DNA from: HyVt-560 sp964577195
GTDB lineage: Bacteria; Pseudomonadota; Gammaproteobacteria; UWMA-0217
Length of the DNA: 15,568 nt
Reading direction: 5' to 3'
NCBI GenBank assembly: GCA_964577195.1
Contig: CAZNYF010000063.1
Span: 1 to 15,568 of the forward strand
The notes under the pieces are model-generated. The model did not search any database. It was not told the DNA's origin and was given only the letters and a program-made list of their open reading frames with translations. Position 1 is the first letter of the stretch. Each line of letters begins with the position of its first letter. The translations under genes and the position numbers were made by a program. Below, piece after piece: positions 1 to 8,474 of the stretch.

Positions 1-275
1 AAAGCAGCCGTGAGAAAGATCACGGGAATGTCGCGGGTGCGTTTGCGAATTTTGAGTATTGATGCGGTTTCAAAACCATCCATTTCTGGCATTTGTACAT
101 CCAGAATTATCAGGTCGACATCGCCGGATGATGCGGCAAGTTCGATGGCTTGCTGCCCGGAAGTGGCTTCAATTATTTCCACGTCCATGTGTCGCTTGAT
201 CAGGCTACGCAGCGTGAACAGGTTGTTCTCGTTGTCATCAACCGCCAGTAATTTAAAGCCCGAATAGCGTTTCAT
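1..275 (-). CDS. Response regulator receiver domain protein (partial, C-terminus beyond left edge)
   Basis: This is the N-terminal 91 codons of a two-component response regulator. The translation starts MKRYSGFKLLAVDDNENN and is a textbook receiver domain: acidic pair D13/D14, phospho-acceptor D59 in LIILDVQMPEMDG, and conserved T89 in IFLTA. The lysine and everything after it lie outside the window, so the output domain is unknown. Its ATG (275-273) overlaps the TGA stop of the upstream hybrid kinase by four bases (ATGA), which implies translational coupling and a common mRNA. The kinase's own receiver is degenerate, so this protein is the likely phosphate acceptor (inference). It could be a stand-alone CheY-like protein or carry a GGDEF, HD-GYP, PP2C or second kinase module. 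Confidence 0.93.
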   Translation of the reverse strand, partial: MKRYSGFKLLAVDDNENNLFTLRSLIKRHMDVEIIEATSGQQAIELAASSGDVDLIILDVQMPEMDGFETASILKIRKRTRDIPVIFLTAA

Positions 276-2575
276 TTTTCAGTGTCCTTGCCGAAATGAT
301 GTTGCAGCATAGTGCTGATTTGTCCAGCATCCACCGGTCTAATCAAATCTGGAGTTGTAGCGTTCTCTTTGGTTTGATCGCCCAGTGAAATAATAGCGGT
401 ATTGGTGGTTGAATTTAATGCCGGATTCAGCCATTCCCGTACCGATTGAGCTGGATACAAAGTACTACTAATAATAATATCGTAGTGCTCTTCTTCGAGA
501 TTTTCCACCGCTTCCGCCTGATCTAGCGCTCCAGTTACGTCGAACCCCTGATTTTCAAGCAAGCCAGTGAGGTTAAGCATCGTCTTAAAGTCGGAATCAA
601 CGATCAATACTCGCCGATCCTGATGAACGACGACTGGTATTTTAGAACTGGTTTTTACTATTGGCTTGCTGGTAGATAAGTCTATCTGAGGATCAATGTC
701 TTCCAGTCTGACTGGTTGCTCACCTTGCGCCTCCACAGCCAACGGCAGATGCAGACAAAAAGTGGCACCTTTACCGGCTGCGCTTTGCAAAGAAATTTTA
801 CCACCGAGTAATCGTGCTAGTTCCCTGCTAATCGTCAGGCCAAGGCCGGTGCCGCCATAAAGCCGGTTGGTGGATCCATCGGCTTGCTGAAAAGCTTCAA
901 AAATGTGCGCTTGTTGATCATTTGGAATACCTTTTCCCGGATCACTGACACAGATCTGTATTGGCTGCTGCGCGTTACTGATATCCTGACTCAAGGTCAT
1001 TTGCACTTGTCCGGTATGCGTGAATTTTAGCGCGTTAGAAAGAAAGTTTTTGACTATTTGCGCGACTTTTTCAGCATCGGTAATGATGTTGTTCTGGGTA
1101 GAATCCATGATGACGAGTTTGAGGCTTAACTGTTTGTCTTCAAATTGCGGTATGACGATTTCTCTGACTTGCTCCAGCAGTTGCGGCAAAGCAACCGGTT
1201 CGGCGATGATGTGACAACGCTGAGCTTCAATACGTGAGAGATCAAGGATGTTATCGATCATATTTTTCAGCTCGGTACCGGCTTTGTGTATCACGTTACT
1301 TTGTTGTCGCTGCTCGTCTGTGAGTGGCGGGTTGTCATCATCCGTGAGCATTTTTGATAGCAGCAAAACCGAGTTTAGAGGCGTTCTCAGCTCGTGGCTG
1401 ACATTGGCGAGAAACTGCGATTTGTAGCGGTTAGACATCTCTAGTTTTTGCGTATGCTGACGTAGCTCGTGGTTGTTGTTGGCGTGTTTTTCCGCCAGCT
1501 GGTTGAGCGTATCAGCCATGTTTTTTAACTCGCCGGGGCCACGCACACGAACCTTAAGCATTTCTTCGCCTGATAAAGTCCGTTGTAATGTTTCGGTCAG
1601 CTCGCGTTGGTAAATTTCAATTTTTTTAGCGATCATTCGGGCGATGAATAACACCGCCAACACCAGAATCGCGATGATACCGAGTACTCTCATTAGCAGT
1701 TGATTTTTAAATGCTTTGAGAGGAGATGGGTTCACTTGTCGCCCAACCCACAGCGGTTTGCCGCTATTGGTTGGAAACATGGGAATCCAGATGACAGGAT
1801 CTGCGTTACGCGGATTCCACAAGGCGGCTTCTGTTCCCGTAAAAACATCGTCCAATCCAGGAAAATCTTCGAAGGCGTTTAGCGATGATTCACTGGGTTT
1901 GGCATTGCGAAGATATTCACCATTATCAAATACCCAGTAGGTCTGGCGATAGGCATTGGCTAGTCCACCCACATCAATATTAATGACAACAGCACCGACC
2001 GGCGGCTGAAATTCAAATTCATAGACTGGACTGGTGAGGCGCAAAAACAGAAAGTCTTCACCTTCATCTGTCTGCTGATGATGCAGTGGTCCGGCAATTG
2101 ATCTACCTGGCCGCAGATTTAACGAATTGCTAACAAAGTCTGGATTAACAGGATCATACGCCTTCTCGTTTTGAACCCAGTAACCAGAAGATTGATCTCT
2201 TTTTAATCGCCACAGTGGTAGTCCGTTGGCATCCAGAAAAATAATGTGTGTGATATCCAGCTGATCACGCAAGACCCGATCAAGCCAGGCGAGGTAAAGA
2301 TCGCGTTCAGAATCTATTGAAAAACCCACTCCGTCTGTTCGTGAAGTTAGTAAGGCTGGTTCTGGAAGCTTGCCGAGTAATCTTACGGTTTCATTGCGAC
2401 TGGCAATATGCTGATCAATATCGCGAAAGTCAGCACGCAGATTTTGCAAATGCGCCTGATGATAGAAGCGCTCCAGCTGATTGACCACCATTGGCATATT
2501 GAGTAACACAACTGCAGTCAACGGAATCAGCCCGAAGAGCAGTAAAAACAGTAGTATTTGTCTGCGTAGTGTCAC
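272..2575 (-). CDS. Membrane hybrid histidine kinase with degenerate receiver
   Basis: A 767-residue sensor kinase. Visible order: transmembrane helix about 8-25; periplasmic sensor about 26-292 (a Cache-like fold is plausible but not proven); second helix about 293-313; HAMP region about 314-365; HisKA with H394 in NVSHELRTPL; HATPase with N514 (SNALKF), D545 (DPGKGIP) and GGTGLGL at 574-580; then a receiver-like domain from about 655. That receiver lacks the essential chemistry: D660 is followed by S, the phospho-acceptor position is S704 (IIISSTLYP), and the usual lysine is R746 (LIRP). It is therefore probably a pseudo-receiver. The start is GTG; no in-frame ATG or strong Shine-Dalgarno was seen just upstream. 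The gene lies 69 bp downstream of a membrane-protein gene and overlaps the next response regulator. The signal sensed is unknown. Confidence 0.93.
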   Translation of the reverse strand: MTLRRQILLFLLLFGLIPLTAVVLLNMPMVVNQLERFYHQAHLQNLRADFRDIDQHIASRNETVRLLGKLPEPALLTSRTDGVGFSIDSERDLYLAWLDRVLRDQLDITHIIFLDANGLPLWRLKRDQSSGYWVQNEKAYDPVNPDFVSNSLNLRPGRSIAGPLHHQQTDEGEDFLFLRLTSPVYEFEFQPPVGAVVINIDVGGLANAYRQTYWVFDNGEYLRNAKPSESSLNAFEDFPGLDDVFTGTEAALWNPRNADPVIWIPMFPTNSGKPLWVGRQVNPSPLKAFKNQLLMRVLGIIAILVLAVLFIARMIAKKIEIYQRELTETLQRTLSGEEMLKVRVRGPGELKNMADTLNQLAEKHANNNHELRQHTQKLEMSNRYKSQFLANVSHELRTPLNSVLLLSKMLTDDDNPPLTDEQRQQSNVIHKAGTELKNMIDNILDLSRIEAQRCHIIAEPVALPQLLEQVREIVIPQFEDKQLSLKLVIMDSTQNNIITDAEKVAQIVKNFLSNALKFTHTGQVQMTLSQDISNAQQPIQICVSDPGKGIPNDQQAHIFEAFQQADGSTNRLYGGTGLGLTISRELARLLGGKISLQSAAGKGATFCLHLPLAVEAQGEQPVRLEDIDPQIDLSTSKPIVKTSSKIPVVVHQDRRVLIVDSDFKTMLNLTGLLENQGFDVTGALDQAEAVENLEEEHYDIIISSTLYPAQSVREWLNPALNSTTNTAIISLGDQTKENATTPDLIRPVDAGQISTMLQHHFGKDTEK

Positions 2576-2644
2576 TGAACAGGTAGAGAATGGGGCATGG
2601 CGCAGATCATAGCACTGACTACAATTCGTACCTAAAGCTGGTTT

Positions 2645-3214
2645 TTAATAAAAATCATCCTGAACAGGCATACTTCTTAACCCTTTGACTGCTGCAATAC
2701 CTGCCAGTAATAATCCGGCAATGATCATGATTGGACCGATACCTGTAGAGAGCAGGGTGCCTGCCAATGGGATTTTAAACATGATTAGCATATATAACAC
2801 GCCAGAATGTAGCAGCGTCCCAAGAATAAATAGCCAACTGATAATTTGTTTTAATACCAGCGAGCCCGCAATAAAACTTAACGATAGTCCCACCACGATA
2901 TTCAGCATTGCTTCCAGGTTACCGTGTGCGTGTGGGCCGCTTTTGACAGCCTCAACAGCCGCAGCTTGATTCATTTGAGTGTTGAGCGCTAACAGAGCAT
3001 TGGTATTTATTTGTGCGAGCGCGGTTGCAGACAAGGGTTCAAGGTCTTTTTCAAAACCATTTTCTGCGATCAGCTGTAGCTCAGAAAAAACGGCTTGCTT
3101 GGCGGCGGCTGATGCACCGGTGTCGGGCATCATGTTTTGTACCATGTAAGGCCCAAGTGCGGCTGTGAATATAAAAAACAAAAATCCAAAGACAATATTC
3201 TTTTTACCGATCAT
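2645..3214 (-). CDS. Four-helix membrane protein of unknown function
   Basis: I do not recognise this 189-residue protein. It has an N-terminal hydrophobic segment (about 7-27), a roughly 70-residue polar, alanine-rich stretch that may be periplasmic (about 28-98), and three closely spaced hydrophobic helices (about 102-121, 124-146, 153-178), ending in a short polar tail. A His-x-His-Gly-Asn motif (H95, H97) sits just before the second helix and could bind metal or haem, but this is only a suggestion. The ATG at 3214 has a good Shine-Dalgarno (GAGGAG about 8 bases upstream). It is on the same strand as the hybrid kinase, 69 bp upstream of it, so it may share a transcript and could be an accessory to the sensor (inference). 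Confidence 0.8.
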   Translation of the reverse strand: MIGKKNIVFGFLFFIFTAALGPYMVQNMMPDTGASAAAKQAVFSELQLIAENGFEKDLEPLSATALAQINTNALLALNTQMNQAAAVEAVKSGPHAHGNLEAMLNIVVGLSLSFIAGSLVLKQIISWLFILGTLLHSGVLYMLIMFKIPLAGTLLSTGIGPIMIIAGLLLAGIAAVKGLRSMPVQDDFY

Positions 3215-3312
3215 GGAGTGGCTCCTCTAGATGCGTAGATCTACTCCTTAATCATAGTTGAACATACAAAACCTGGCAGAATCAGCTATGACTCCGCTTT
3301 GAAGCTATGTCA

Positions 3313-3780
3313 TTAATAAGCTTCTATCGGTACGCAGATATCAAGCACCCATTTGTTGTCAGGATGTAACGCGGCGTCGTTGTAATAGATTTCGAATGGA
3401 GGCCGATTTGCAGGTATGTAGCCACTGTTAGGGATCCATTTTTTAAACATATCGCTCCACGCCTGCATCAACTCTATGTTATTGGCTTCGGTATGAAAAA
3501 TCGCACATTTTCCACCGGGGAGCGTTTGTAGCCGAATATCACCAAACGCTTCGGTACTGCCAGGTACGGTTAGGCAAGCGTCTGTGCGACAGCTTTCCGG
3601 GGCAGTCACATCAGGATTATCCCAAAAAACGGAGAGGGTAGAACCTGTATCCATAAGCCCTTTAGGTTCTGCCCATTGCATTAATTTACCAAAGGATGCG
3701 CCCACTTCAGCACCATAAGCGCCAAAGCGACGGATGTAGGCTACGTGGTAGTCTGGAAGGTCTTTAATGATTACTTGCAT
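3313..3780 (-). CDS. GyrI/SbmC-like small-molecule-binding domain protein
   Basis: A 155-residue stand-alone GyrI-like domain, close in length to E. coli SbmC/GyrI (157 residues). The central WDNPDVTAPESCRTDACLTVPG region (about 53-74) lines up with YDNPDETPAEKLRCDTVVTVPG of SbmC. The C-terminal FEIYYNDAALHPDNKWVLDICVPI matches the usual FEVYLNN...W.ieMyvav ending. The family has a SOUL/GyrI beta-alpha fold also found as the effector domain of AraC-type regulators. Members bind small molecules, and E. coli SbmC blocks gyrase inhibitors. There is no helix-turn-helix here, so this is not a transcription factor by itself. It diverges from uup, and the two start codons are 165 bp apart. Whether it protects gyrase in this organism is not shown by the sequence. 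Confidence 0.85.
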   Translation of the reverse strand: MQVIIKDLPDYHVAYIRRFGAYGAEVGASFGKLMQWAEPKGLMDTGSTLSVFWDNPDVTAPESCRTDACLTVPGSTEAFGDIRLQTLPGGKCAIFHTEANNIELMQAWSDMFKKWIPNSGYIPANRPPFEIYYNDAALHPDNKWVLDICVPIEAY

Positions 3781-3945
3781 GGCTCAATCTCAAATTTAGG
3801 TTGTTTTTGTTCCGCATAGCATAGTATTTTTACCGCCGATCTCCCCTGTAGCAGTTCACATTCTTCAGTACATCTCGTTTTATCGACGCTTTATCGGGCG
3901 TTGTGGCTGCAATCTTGGGATAAATTTCACACTAAGGACGAATCC

Positions 3946-5805
3946 ATGCCGTTGATGCGACTACAAAACATTCATCTTAGCTTTGGCGAGACGCCGTTAC
4001 TGGATGATATTAATTTATCCATCGACAAAGGTGAGCGGATTGCGCTGGTGGGACGCAATGGTGCAGGCAAATCCACCTTGCTAAAAATTATCGCCGGCGA
4101 AGTTGCGATTGATGACGGCAGCATTACCGACACCAAAGCGCTAAAAATTTCCCGTCTGGAGCAGGAAGTGCCACGAGATATGCAAGGCACTGTTGAACAA
4201 GTGGTCGCAGACGGTTTGGGGGATATCGGTCGTCATATCGCTGCCTATCATCAACTGGCGGCTAACTGCGTCACGGAACAAGACATCAATGAGTTAGGAA
4301 AGCTACAGGCGAAGATAGAAACAGTCAACGGCTGGGGGCTGGAACAACAAGTGAGCTCGACCATTTCATTGCTACAACTACAGTTTGATGCTCAGGTAGA
4401 TAGTCTTTCTGGCGGCATGATCCGGCGCGTTTTATTGGCGCGCGCGCTGGTATCCGAACCGGATATTTTACTGCTGGATGAGCCAAGCAATCATCTGGAT
4501 ATCGAATCCATTCAATGGCTGGAAGATTTTTTACTCGGCAGTCACTGCACATTGATATTTATCACGCATGATCGTGCCTTTTTGCGTCGTTTGGCGACAC
4601 GGATTGTAGAAATCGACCGAGGCAATCTCACCAGCTGGCCTGGTGATTATGAACTCTACTTAGAGCGCAAACAGGCTGCGCTGGATGCTGAAGAAAAGCA
4701 GGATTCCGAATTTGACAAAAAACTCGCCAAAGAAGAAGTCTGGATAAGACAAGGAATTAAGGCTCGACGCACGCGTAACGAAGGCCGCGTACGCACACTG
4801 AAAAAGCTGCGTGTAGAACGATCAGAAAGACGTTTACAGCCCGGTAAGGCTAAAATCGCAACGAATAAATCCACAGCGACTTCAGGCAAAATCATCGTTG
4901 AAGCCGAAGATTTAGGCTTCTCTTATGAGGGCAAACAAGTTTTCTCTGGGCTATCAGCAACCATTTTGCGCGGCGATAAAGTCGGCATCATAGGTCCAAA
5001 TGGCGCGGGTAAATCAACGCTGATTAATTTACTGTTAGGCAAATTAGAACCCACCGAAGGCAAATTAAAAATCGGCACCAATCTGGATATTGCCTATTTT
5101 GATCAGCTGCGCGAAAGTCTCGATCCGGCACAAACACCACAAGAAAATATTGGGGGCGGCTCCGATACCATTATCTTGAATGGTCATCCCAAACACGTCA
5201 TCAGTTATCTACAGGACTTTTTATTTTCACCACAGCGTGCTCGTGCGCCAATTACCAAACTTTCTGGCGGTGAAAAAAACCGTTTATTATTAGCTAAACT
5301 ATTTTCCAAACCTGCAAATTTATTGGTGCTCGATGAGCCCACCAATGATCTTGATGTAGAGACACTGGAGCTGCTGGAAGAGTTATTGGCCGAATATCAG
5401 GGCAGTGTGTTTTTAGTCAGTCACGACCGGGAGTTTCTCGATCGCGTTGTCACCTCATCACTGGTATTTGATCGTCCTGGCGTAGTCAACGAATACATCG
5501 GTGGGTATAGCGAATGGCTTAGGCAAAAACCAGCTGAGATAAAAACCAGCAGCAAAAAATCTGTTACCGTAAAAAAGAAAATCACTGCAAAAAAACTCAG
5601 TTTCAATGACCAACACGAGCTTGATAAATTACCTAAAAAGATAGAAAATCTCGAAACAGAGCAAAGCGATATTCACGATAAAATGAATGAGCCAGATTTT
5701 TACCAGCAAGATGCCAGCAAAGCCTCCGCAACCACCGACAGACTCGAAAAAATCACAGCTGAGCTAAAAACTGCTTACGAGCGCTGGGAAGCTCTGGAAG
5801 GGTAG
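3946..5805 (+). CDS. uup: ABC-F family ATPase Uup
   Basis: A 619-residue soluble protein with two ATP-binding cassettes and no membrane helices, as in ABC-F translation and DNA-maintenance factors. First cassette: Walker A GRNGAGKST (36-44), signature LSGGMIRR (154-161), Walker B ILLLDEPSNHLD (174-185). Second: Walker A GPNGAGKST (350-358), signature LSGGEKNR (439-446), Walker B LLVLDEPTNDLD (459-470). Between them is the arginine-rich linker typical of Uup (IRQGIKARRTRNEGRVRTL, about 268-286). The C-terminal 70 residues form the charged coiled coil that distinguishes Uup, after a lysine-rich stretch. E. coli Uup is 635 residues and affects transposon precise excision and ribosome function. 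I chose ATG 3946 because AAGGA lies 7 bases upstream. An in-frame TTG at 3901 would add 15 residues and has no ribosome site. Confidence 0.95.
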   Translation: MPLMRLQNIHLSFGETPLLDDINLSIDKGERIALVGRNGAGKSTLLKIIAGEVAIDDGSITDTKALKISRLEQEVPRDMQGTVEQVVADGLGDIGRHIAAYHQLAANCVTEQDINELGKLQAKIETVNGWGLEQQVSSTISLLQLQFDAQVDSLSGGMIRRVLLARALVSEPDILLLDEPSNHLDIESIQWLEDFLLGSHCTLIFITHDRAFLRRLATRIVEIDRGNLTSWPGDYELYLERKQAALDAEEKQDSEFDKKLAKEEVWIRQGIKARRTRNEGRVRTLKKLRVERSERRLQPGKAKIATNKSTATSGKIIVEAEDLGFSYEGKQVFSGLSATILRGDKVGIIGPNGAGKSTLINLLLGKLEPTEGKLKIGTNLDIAYFDQLRESLDPAQTPQENIGGGSDTIILNGHPKHVISYLQDFLFSPQRARAPITKLSGGEKNRLLLAKLFSKPANLLVLDEPTNDLDVETLELLEELLAEYQGSVFLVSHDREFLDRVVTSSLVFDRPGVVNEYIGGYSEWLRQKPAEIKTSSKKSVTVKKKITAKKLSFNDQHELDKLPKKIENLETEQSDIHDKMNEPDFYQQDASKASATTDRLEKITAELKTAYERWEALEG

Positions 5806-5833
5806 ATATTGCGCCTTCGCAAATCAGATAAAA

Positions 5834-5872
5834 CCTAGTATTCCAGCAATGTTGCTTTGATGAGTAACTAGG
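5834..5872. other. Nested inverted repeats between convergent genes
   Basis: Outer arms CCTAGT (5834-5839) and ACTAGG (5867-5872) enclose an inner hairpin AGCAA/TTGCT (5845-5849 and 5852-5856). They lie in the 104-bp gap between uup and the convergent small gene at 5910-6341. No T-run follows on either strand, so this is not a convincing intrinsic terminator. It may be a remnant of one, or chance. Confidence 0.3.
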
Positions 5873-5909
5873 GAACTTTAATTATCTGGCTGTGCTTGAT
5901 GATGCTTAA

Positions 5910-6341
5910 TTATTGGGTAGTGCTAGTAAACTCACTAAAGAAGAATTCATCATCTACAGAGACAATCAGCCTTATTTGATTGCTGGATGCTTCTTTTTTA
6001 CTGGCGTAGCGTGCGGTATTGATAATCCAGCTTTGTCGAGTATCATCTGATTGCAAGTTTCTGGGCTTTTCCTGGTCGTTATCAACCACTGCAATGGCGG
6101 CAGTGCTCAATGGATGGTTAGAGTTGAGATGGGTTGTGCCGTTACTGTTGGAGATTTTAAGTTCCAGACCCGCACCTTGAAGTTTACATTCTCCGTTGAA
6201 AATATCGCATACACCTTGAACCGCCAGGTGATGGTACTTTTTCAGTGAATTGGTATATTTATTGTAATATTCCGCAGCAATAAAACCACCGACTAGTAAT
6301 AGTGGTGCGATGATAAATGCGAGCCTTAAATGTTTGTTCAT
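5910..6341 (-). CDS. Small membrane-anchored protein of unknown function
   Basis: A 143-residue protein that I do not recognise. An N-terminal hydrophobic segment (about 7-24) after MNKHLR should act as an uncleaved signal anchor, leaving a periplasmic domain of about 115 residues. The mature part begins with two cysteines, C45 and C52, in VCDIFNGECKLQG, followed by a short beta-rich stretch; the pair could form a disulphide. This resembles small membrane-anchored proteins with a C-x(5-6)-C motif after the first helix, but no family can be assigned with confidence. ATG 6341 has AGGG about 6 bases upstream. It stands alone: a terminator separates it from the symporter operon upstream, and uup converges from the left. 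Confidence 0.75.
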   Translation of the reverse strand: MNKHLRLAFIIAPLLLVGGFIAAEYYNKYTNSLKKYHHLAVQGVCDIFNGECKLQGAGLELKISNSNGTTHLNSNHPLSTAAIAVVDNDQEKPRNLQSDDTRQSWIINTARYASKKEASSNQIRLIVSVDDEFFFSEFTSTTQ

Positions 6342-6398
6342 TGATTACCCTGTTTCCAATTAATTTATTTCTAATTTGAATAGATGTTATAAAAATAC

Positions 6399-6439
6399 TT
6401 ACCTATAAAAAACAAAAAGGCGCCAAACGGAGCCTTTTT
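6399..6439 (-). terminator. Intrinsic terminator of the symporter operon
   Basis: Stem arms AAAAAGGCGCC (6414-6424) and GGAGCCTTTTT (6429-6439) pair with one G.A mismatch around an AAAC loop. Read on the minus strand, the hairpin is followed by TTTTT, G and TTTTTT, a strong U-tract, about 37 bases past the symporter stop codon. On the plus strand the downstream tract is only TTTTTATTA, so it may also work weakly in that direction. Confidence 0.85.
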
Positions 6440-6476
6440 ATTATGACTAATTATCCGTCACTTTGTTGCATGCGGG

Positions 6477-8210
6477 TTAATGACTTGCACCACTAGATCC
6501 TGCGGGAACACGGATATCTTCGATCATGTGCTGAATATGCTCTGGAAGTTTTTCTTTCGTCAGCATTTGCACCAGGAAGGCGACACCAAAGTTAACCATC
6601 GCACCGACGACGCCGAAGGCTTTGGTATCAATACCGAGAAACCAGTGCTTATCCATACCCATCATAAACTCGGTACCTTTGATAAACATGATGCCGTGAT
6701 GCTGGAATACGTACAGCAGCGTAATGCCAATACCGGCGAGCATGCCCGCGATGGCGGCTCTAGCACCAATTTTCTTGGAGAAGATGCCCATCATCAGCGC
6801 CGGGAATATCGACGATGCTGCCAGTCCGAAGGCCAATGCCACCGTTCCCGCCGCGAACCCGGGCGGGTGTAACCCAAGGTAACCGGCCACCAATATGGCT
6901 AAGGTCATGACGATTCGACTCGCTCGCAACTCACTTTTTTCCGATATCCCCGGCACAAACACGCCCTTCATTAAGTCATGAGATATCGACGAGGAGATTG
7001 CTAACAACAGTCCAGCAGCGGTTGAGAGTGCCGCTGCCAGTCCACCGGCTGCAACCAATGCGATTACCCAGTTAGGTAGTTTCGCGATTTCCGGATTTGC
7101 CAGCACCATAATGTCACGGTCGATTTTTACCATTTCATTGGTTTCTTTATTGGAGCTGTACTGGATTTTTCCGTCACCGTTTTTATCTTCGAACTTTAGC
7201 AGGCCTGTGCTTTCCCAGTTTTTAAACCAGGCGGGGCGCTCCGCGTAAACCAGGTTTGTACCTGCTTCAGGTTGCAGCGTGTTGGTCAGGTTTAAACGTG
7301 CCATGGCACCAACCGCAGGGGCGACGGTATAAAGCAATGCGATAAAGACCAATGCCCAACCGGCTGAAGAACGAGCTGCTTTAACAGAAGGAACCGTAAA
7401 GAAACGCATAATGACGTGCGGTAATCCCGCTGTACCAATCATCAACGACAGCGTATAGGCAAACATATTTAAGGTGCTGCCAAGTTTCGCTGTGGTGTAT
7501 TCTTTAAAGCCTAAATCAGTAACAATTAAATCGAGCTTATCGAGCAGATACATATCGCTGCCATCAATCATTTTGCTGCCCAAACCAATTTGTGGAATCG
7601 GGTTACCCGTCAGCTGCAATGAAATAAATACAGCCGGTACAGTGTATGCAAAAATCAGCACAACATACTGTGCGATTTGCGTATAAGTAATACCTTTCAT
7701 GCCGCCGAGTACGGCATAAACCCAGACAACGCCCATACCGATGAAAAGACCCAATTCATACCTTAATTCAAGGAAACGGGAGAAGGCTACGCCGACACCT
7801 TTCATCTGTCCGATGATGTAGGTTAGCGATGCGATAATTAAACAAGCGACTGCAACAATTCTAGCCGTTTTTGAATAAAATCGGTCGCCAATAAATTCTG
7901 GCACCGTGAATTTTCCGTATTTACGTAAGTATGGGGCTAACAACATTGCCAGCAGTACATAACCGCCGGTCCAGCCCATTAAAAATACCGAGCCTCCGTA
8001 ACCGAGAAAAGCAATTAATCCTGCCATCGAAATAAATGAGGCAGCACTCATCCAGTCAGCGCCCGTTGCCATACCATTTAATACAGGATGTATACCTTTA
8101 TTCGCTACATAAAAATCACTGGTGGTGCGAGCTCTTGCCCACCAGGCAATAGCGAAATAAATAGCAAACGTACCAAATACAAATATATACGTGAGTGTTT
8201 TTAAATCCAT
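6477..8210 (-). CDS. Sodium:solute symporter family protein, large subunit (VC_2705/ActP-like)
   Basis: A 577-residue, very hydrophobic protein with roughly 13 predicted membrane helices, belonging to the solute:sodium symporter (SSS) family. The N-terminal part (YVANKGIHPVLNGMATGADW, then MSAASFISMAGLIAFLGYGG) is characteristic of the acetate-permease-like branch. The short partner encoded just upstream places it in the VC_2705 type, which works as a large subunit with a DUF4212 small subunit. A soluble loop of about 65 residues (about 310-375), probably periplasmic, contains DKNGDGKIQ (342-350), which looks like an EF-hand calcium loop except that position 12 is Ser. ATG 8210 has AGAGGA upstream and starts 12 bp after the DUF4212 stop. 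Substrate is likely acetate or another small organic acid by family, but this is inference. A terminator follows. Confidence 0.92.
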   Translation of the reverse strand: MDLKTLTYIFVFGTFAIYFAIAWWARARTTSDFYVANKGIHPVLNGMATGADWMSAASFISMAGLIAFLGYGGSVFLMGWTGGYVLLAMLLAPYLRKYGKFTVPEFIGDRFYSKTARIVAVACLIIASLTYIIGQMKGVGVAFSRFLELRYELGLFIGMGVVWVYAVLGGMKGITYTQIAQYVVLIFAYTVPAVFISLQLTGNPIPQIGLGSKMIDGSDMYLLDKLDLIVTDLGFKEYTTAKLGSTLNMFAYTLSLMIGTAGLPHVIMRFFTVPSVKAARSSAGWALVFIALLYTVAPAVGAMARLNLTNTLQPEAGTNLVYAERPAWFKNWESTGLLKFEDKNGDGKIQYSSNKETNEMVKIDRDIMVLANPEIAKLPNWVIALVAAGGLAAALSTAAGLLLAISSSISHDLMKGVFVPGISEKSELRASRIVMTLAILVAGYLGLHPPGFAAGTVALAFGLAASSIFPALMMGIFSKKIGARAAIAGMLAGIGITLLYVFQHHGIMFIKGTEFMMGMDKHWFLGIDTKAFGVVGAMVNFGVAFLVQMLTKEKLPEHIQHMIEDIRVPAGSSGASH

Positions 8211-8222
8211 GATCTGATCCTC

Positions 8223-8474
8223 TTATTCTTCGTGAACGCCGTATTTACGGTCGAGTTTATTCATTCTGTTTGCGTAAAAGAAAATCAACACGACAAACGT
8301 ATAAATGGAACCTTGCTGGGCGAACCAGAAGCCGAGTTTGTAACCGCCAAGTGAGATTGTATTTAGCTGATCAACTAATATGATGCCGAACAAAAACGAG
8401 ACGATAAACCAGATGACCAGACAAAAGGCCACCAGTTTTAGGTTGGCCTGCCAATAGGCATTATTATTACTCAT
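8223..8474 (-). CDS. DUF4212 small subunit of sodium:solute symporter
   Basis: An 83-residue protein with two hydrophobic helices (about 13-33 and 47-68) and the hallmarks of DUF4212 proteins: YWQANLKL at the start, FGIILVDQLN between the helices, GFWFAQQGSIY before the second helix, and a charged end (YANRMNKLDRKYGV). In this family the small protein is almost always encoded directly before a VC_2705-type symporter, as here with a 12-bp gap, and is thought to be its small subunit in the inner membrane. ATG 8474 is preceded by a near-perfect Shine-Dalgarno, AGGAGGA (8487-8481), suggesting strong translation. Confidence 0.92.
   Translation of the reverse strand: MSNNNAYWQANLKLVAFCLVIWFIVSFLFGIILVDQLNTISLGGYKLGFWFAQQGSIYTFVVLIFFYANRMNKLDRKYGVHEE

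Noticed and set aside
3901..3945. TTG start extending Uup by 15 residues
   Set aside because: No ribosome site before the TTG, and the extra residues are unlike Uup. ATG 3946 has AAGGA at good spacing.
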